NCBI GenBank assembly: GCA_902805995.1
Contig: CADCUU010000496.1
Location: 1-10,056, forward strand
Direction: 5' to 3'
Length of the DNA stretch: 10,056 bases
Source: an uncultured Rubellimicrobium sp.
GTDB lineage: Bacteria; Pseudomonadota; Alphaproteobacteria; Rhodobacterales; Rhodobacteraceae
This document shows, in pieces, positions 7,067-10,056 of this stretch (within the stretch, counting starts at the first letter, position 1; each line of letters begins with the position of its first letter). Both the position numbers and the translations under genes were made by a program. The notes beneath the pieces are model-generated. The model had not been told where the DNA came from. It did no database searches and worked only from the letters and a program-made list of their open reading frames with translations.

Positions 7067-7366
7067 ATGGACGACACCGCGACCGCTTGCGACGACTCCG
7101 ATCCTGATGCGATCGGCCTGTGCCTCTGGACTGCCAGCACCCTGCCCCAGGCCGTCGCCTCTCGGACAGGGGTCGGCTTCGGGGCTTTGGAACTCGATCT
7201 CCGCCGCTTCGCACATCGAACCCGTTCCGACTACCCAGACTTGCCGTCGCCCTACATGCTGGGGACGCATAGCCTTGAATTTCCGCTTCGTCCGCGAGGG
7301 TCGTCCTTGGAACTCCGCGCCACCGTCATCACGGGGCGGGCAACGATCCGGTGGTTCCAGTCGTGA
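7067..7366 (+). CDS. Small protein of unknown function, translationally coupled to the hybrid kinase
   Basis: A 99-residue frame I do not recognise. ATG 7067 has a good ribosome site (AGAAGGG, about 4 nt upstream), which is why I prefer it to GTG 7049 in the same frame. The stop TGA (7364-7366) overlaps GTG 7363 of the kinase as GTGA, the same arrangement as between the CheW-domain gene and cheB. The N-terminal third is acidic (MDDTATACDDSDPDAIG); the rest has short hydrophobic stretches and a basic segment (LDLRRFAHRTRSDYPD). No signal peptide, membrane helix or metal-binding Cys/His cluster is evident. Codon third positions are GC-rich but less so than in the neighbouring genes. It may be a partner or modulator of the kinase, but that rests only on position. 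Confidence 0.6.
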   Translation: MDDTATACDDSDPDAIGLCLWTASTLPQAVASRTGVGFGALELDLRRFAHRTRSDYPDLPSPYMLGTHSLEFPLRPRGSSLELRATVITGRATIRWFQS

Positions 7367-9795
7367 AACGTGATCCCACGGACCGGAGCGAGTCGGCCCG
7401 CCGCCTGCGCGAAAGCGAGGAGCGGTTCCGCGCCGCCGTCGACGCGGTGGAGGGCGTGGTCTGGACCAACGACGCCGAAGGCCGGATGTCCGGCGAGCAG
7501 CCCGGATGGTCCGCCCTGACGGGGCAGAGCCTTGAGGAATACCAGGGCTATGGATGGGCTGCGGCCGTGCATCCCGACGACGCTCAGCCCACCGTGGATG
7601 CCTGGTCCACCGCCGTGGCTGAGCGCTGCCGCTTCGTCTTCGAGCATCGGGTCCTCTGCCGCGAGGGCGATTATCGCCGCTTCGCCATCCGGGCGCTCCC
7701 TCTCCTCGACCCCGACGGGTCCATCCGGGAATGGGTCGGCGTCCACACCGACGTCACCGAACGGCACGCCCGCGAACGGCGCGACGCCTTCCAGCTCGCA
7801 CTGAGCGACCTTCTGGTTCGTGCGTCCACGTCGGAGGAGGCCAGCGCCGGAGTCGTCACGCTCCTCGGGCGGGAGCTCGGGGCCGGGCGCGTGGCCTATG
7901 CGGAGGTCGACGAGGATGCGGGGACCCTGACCATCTCCCGCGAATACTCGGCGCTAGGGATGCCCGCGACGGTGGGCACCTACCCTCTTGACGGCCTGGG
8001 CCCCTCGGTCGGCCATTACCGCACGGGCCGCCCCCTGGTGGCGCGCGACACGCGGACCGATCCGCGCACGTCCGCCCATGATGGCTCATCGGCTTACGAG
8101 GCTGCGGGGACACTAGCCCTTCTCGACATGCCCCTGGTCCGGAACGGCCGACTGGTGGCGATCCTGGCCGTCAACCACCCGGAGCCCCGAATCTGGACGC
8201 GCGACGAGATCGAGCTGGTGCGCGCCACGGCCGAGCGGACCTGGGACGCGTTCGAACGCAGCCGTGCGGAGGAACGCATCCGCGAGCTCAACGCCACCCT
8301 GGAACAGCGGGTTACTGAGGCAGTCAACGAGCGCAACCGTCTTTGGGAAGTCAGCGAGGACCTTTTCGTCACGGCCGACTTCGCGGGGCGTCTCCTCGAG
8401 GTCAGCGGGAGCTGGACCCGGATCCTGGGCTGGGACAGCGAGACACTGGCGCGCAAGGATTACGCCGAGCTGATCCACCCCGAAGATCTGGGGATCGCGC
8501 AGGCGCGGATGGAGGAGCTCCTGCAAAGCCGCAAGTCCGTCACCTACGAGAACCGGGTCCTGACGCGGCAAGGAGACTGGCGCCTGATCAGCTGGAGCCT
8601 CAACCTGGAGCCCGGGGGGGATCGGCTTTACGGGGTCGGCCGCGACGTGACCGAGGCCCGGGCGCAGGCCCGCGCGCTTGCCGAGGTGCAGGGTCAGCTC
8701 CACGAGGCGCAGAAGCTCGAATCCATCGGGCAGCTTACCGGCGGGGTGGCCCACGACTTCAACAACCTGCTCACCCCCATCGTCGGCGCGCTCGACATCG
8801 TGAGCCGACGCACCTCTGACGACCGGTCCCAACGCCTGCTCGCGGGCGCCATCCAGTCGGCCGACCGCGCGCGGACGCTGATCCAGCGGCTGCTGGCCTT
8901 TGCCCGACGGCAGACCCTCCAGCCCCGGTCCGTCGCCATGGCCGAGCTGGTCATGGGCATGCGCGAGCTTATCGAGCGCAGCCTGGGCCCGGCCATCCAG
9001 GTCGGCATCGACGTGCCGGGCGACCTCCCGCCCGTCACGATCGACCCCAACCAGCTGGAGCTTGCGCTCCTGAACCTTTGCCTCAACGCCCGCGACGCCA
9101 TGCCCGAGGGCGGCCATCTCAGGATCGAGGCCGCGCAGGAGGACCACCCCGCCCTCGCCCCGGGCCACTACCTGCGGCTGCGCGTGACCGACACCGGCAC
9201 CGGCATGGACGAGGCGACCAGGAAGCGGGCGATCGAGCCCTTCTTCAGCACAAAGGGGGTGGGCCGTGGGACGGGCCTCGGGCTTTCGATGGTGCATGGC
9301 CTGGCCCTGCAGTCGAACGGCCGCTTCGAACTTGTGAGCGAACTCGGGCACGGCACAAGCGCCCTTCTCTGGCTCCCCTTGGCCAACAGTCCGGTCATGG
9401 CGGAGGAGATTACCGAGACGGAGATCGCCCAGGCAGCCCGCCGCGCCACGGTCCTGCTCGTCGACGACGAGGACCTCGTGCGGACCACGACGGCCGAAAG
9501 CATGAGGGAGCTCGGCTACGACGTAGTGGAGGCGAACGGCGCTGAACGCGCACTGGAGGCCGTGCGCGATGGGCTCGCCCCCGATCTCGTGGTGACCGAC
9601 CACATGATGCCAGGCATGACCGGCGCGGACTTCGCCATGGTGCTTCGGGGCCAGCGCCCCGACCTGCCGATCCTCCTGATCACCGGCTACGCCAACCTCG
9701 ATCCAGACCGCATCCGGGGCCTGCCCGTCCTGGCCAAGCCCTTCCGGCAGGCGGAACTGGCCGCGGCGCTTTCGACGCTCCTTCCGGAGGGCTAA
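7363..9795 (+). CDS. PAS-GAF-PAS hybrid sensor histidine kinase with C-terminal receiver
   Basis: Soluble hybrid two-component kinase of 810 residues from GTG 7363; GTG 7351 would add four. Order: PAS 1 with its C-terminal PAC part (about 15-135), GAF (about 142-298), a helical linker (298-328), PAS 2 (about 325-433), HisKA with phosphoacceptor H464 in GGVAHDFNNLL, HATPase (about 565-685) with N575 in the N box (NLCLNARDAM), DTGTGM from D610 and GRGTGLGL (634-641), then a receiver (about 693-808) with D701-D702, phosphoacceptor D746 (VVTDHMMPGM), T774 and K792. No transmembrane helix is present, so the signal is cytoplasmic. The PAS domains lack the NCRFL motif of LOV photosensors, and no cofactor-binding residue is obvious. 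With no output domain, phosphate probably passes to a separate HPT or regulator. It is divergent from the kinase-less chemosensory operon, so a link is possible but unproven. Coupling (GTGA) to the small protein supports the chosen start. Confidence 0.95.
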   Translation: MKRDPTDRSESARRLRESEERFRAAVDAVEGVVWTNDAEGRMSGEQPGWSALTGQSLEEYQGYGWAAAVHPDDAQPTVDAWSTAVAERCRFVFEHRVLCREGDYRRFAIRALPLLDPDGSIREWVGVHTDVTERHARERRDAFQLALSDLLVRASTSEEASAGVVTLLGRELGAGRVAYAEVDEDAGTLTISREYSALGMPATVGTYPLDGLGPSVGHYRTGRPLVARDTRTDPRTSAHDGSSAYEAAGTLALLDMPLVRNGRLVAILAVNHPEPRIWTRDEIELVRATAERTWDAFERSRAEERIRELNATLEQRVTEAVNERNRLWEVSEDLFVTADFAGRLLEVSGSWTRILGWDSETLARKDYAELIHPEDLGIAQARMEELLQSRKSVTYENRVLTRQGDWRLISWSLNLEPGGDRLYGVGRDVTEARAQARALAEVQGQLHEAQKLESIGQLTGGVAHDFNNLLTPIVGALDIVSRRTSDDRSQRLLAGAIQSADRARTLIQRLLAFARRQTLQPRSVAMAELVMGMRELIERSLGPAIQVGIDVPGDLPPVTIDPNQLELALLNLCLNARDAMPEGGHLRIEAAQEDHPALAPGHYLRLRVTDTGTGMDEATRKRAIEPFFSTKGVGRGTGLGLSMVHGLALQSNGRFELVSELGHGTSALLWLPLANSPVMAEEITETEIAQAARRATVLLVDDEDLVRTTTAESMRELGYDVVEANGAERALEAVRDGLAPDLVVTDHMMPGMTGADFAMVLRGQRPDLPILLITGYANLDPDRIRGLPVLAKPFRQAELAAALSTLLPEG

Positions 9796-9824
9796 ACTTC
9801 GGGACCTGATCCCGCCCTTCCCCA

Positions 9825-9853
9825 GTGACTTCGGATAGGCGTGACTTCGGATA
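9825..9853. repeat. Tandem 13-bp direct repeat GTGACTTCGGATA
   Basis: Identical 13-mers at 9825-9837 and 9841-9853 are separated by GGC (period 16). They lie 30 nt after the kinase stop and abut the hairpin at 9854-9880. Only two copies are present. They could be a slippage duplication or a paired protein site. Confidence 0.7.
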
Positions 9854-9880
9854 CGGGGGCGGATCCAGTGCCCGCCCCCG
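9854..9880. terminator. GC-rich hairpin between convergent genes, possible terminator
   Basis: CGGGGGCGG (9854-9862) pairs perfectly with 9872-9880 around a 9-nt loop. It lies between the kinase stop (9795) and the stop of the minus-strand gene (9897-9899), where a bidirectional terminator is expected. A smaller stem (9800-9804 with 9810-9814) sits just after the kinase stop. Neither is followed by a U-tract on either strand. Confidence 0.45.
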
Positions 9881-9896
9881 GGTTGGGCAAGGGCCC

Positions 9897-10056
9897 TCAG
9901 GTGTGCCGGTCCTGCCCCGCCGGAGCGCGCCGGGACAACTCCTCCAGCATCTCCCGAAAGCGTCCCTCTGCATCCTCCGCGGGCAACGGAAAGGCGCGCC
10001 GGAGCGCGGAGGCGATAGAGGCATGCGCTGCGGCTTGCGGCTCAGCGGCCGGATCA
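9897..10056 (-). CDS. 3' end of an unidentified gene, running off the window
   Basis: An open minus-strand frame enters from the right edge and stops at TGA 9899-9897. About 52 C-terminal residues are visible: an Ala-rich stretch, then IASALRRAFPLP, a short acidic segment, and RFREMLEELSRR before a polar tail. Frame openness and convergent placement support a real gene, but the fragment is short. The LRRaF...RFxxmLeeL pattern weakly recalls the C-terminal helices of NepR-type anti-sigma factors, though the PLP inside the expected helix argues against it. I do not assign a function. Confidence 0.45.
   Translation of the reverse strand, partial: DPAAEPQAAAHASIASALRRAFPLPAEDAEGRFREMLEELSRRAPAGQDRHT

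Noticed and set aside
8113..9603. A 496-codon minus-strand open frame across the hybrid kinase
   Set aside because: The plus strand encodes a kinase with every expected motif; the antisense frame is a codon-bias shadow without recognisable features.

Overview
The window is high-GC DNA from an alphaproteobacterium. The best evidence is a CtrA-family response regulator, a lineage marker of Alphaproteobacteria, whose DNA-binding domain is close to the canonical form. The dense, overlapping, GC-biased genes and the H-D-F-N-N type hybrid histidine kinase fit the same group. A Rhodobacterales-like host is plausible, but the genus cannot be named from the sequence alone. No mobile elements, tRNA/rRNA genes or CRISPR arrays are visible.

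Layout: (i) 4-822 (+) ctrA-like regulator. (ii) 786-6695 (-) a compact five-gene chemosensory operon, in transcription order: a soluble receptor with two signalling hairpins, a protein with three CheW domains, cheB, a HEAT-repeat protein and cheR. Every junction overlaps or is separated by only 1 to about 16 nt. A long hairpin (722-768) lies between the convergent cheR and ctrA 3' ends. (iii) 6696-7066 a divergent intergenic region with several dyads. (iv) 7067-9795 (+) a two-gene unit: a 99-residue unknown protein whose stop overlaps (GTGA) the start of a PAS-GAF-PAS hybrid histidine kinase with a C-terminal receiver. (v) 9796-9896 a convergent intergenic stretch with a tandem 13-bp repeat and a GC-rich hairpin. 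(vi) the 3' end of an unidentified minus-strand gene running off the window.

How the genes fit together: receptor, scaffold, methyltransferase (CheR) and methylesterase (CheB) form the sensing and adaptation half of a chemosensory pathway. The operon appears bounded on both sides, yet it encodes no CheA kinase and no stand-alone CheY. The only kinase nearby is the divergently transcribed hybrid kinase. Either CheA is supplied from another locus, or this array feeds a different output. The receptor is unusual: its signalling region is duplicated in one chain with a 300-residue offset, so one polypeptide carries two hairpin tips. Together with three CheW domains and a HEAT protein in the operon, this is the most distinctive feature of the window.
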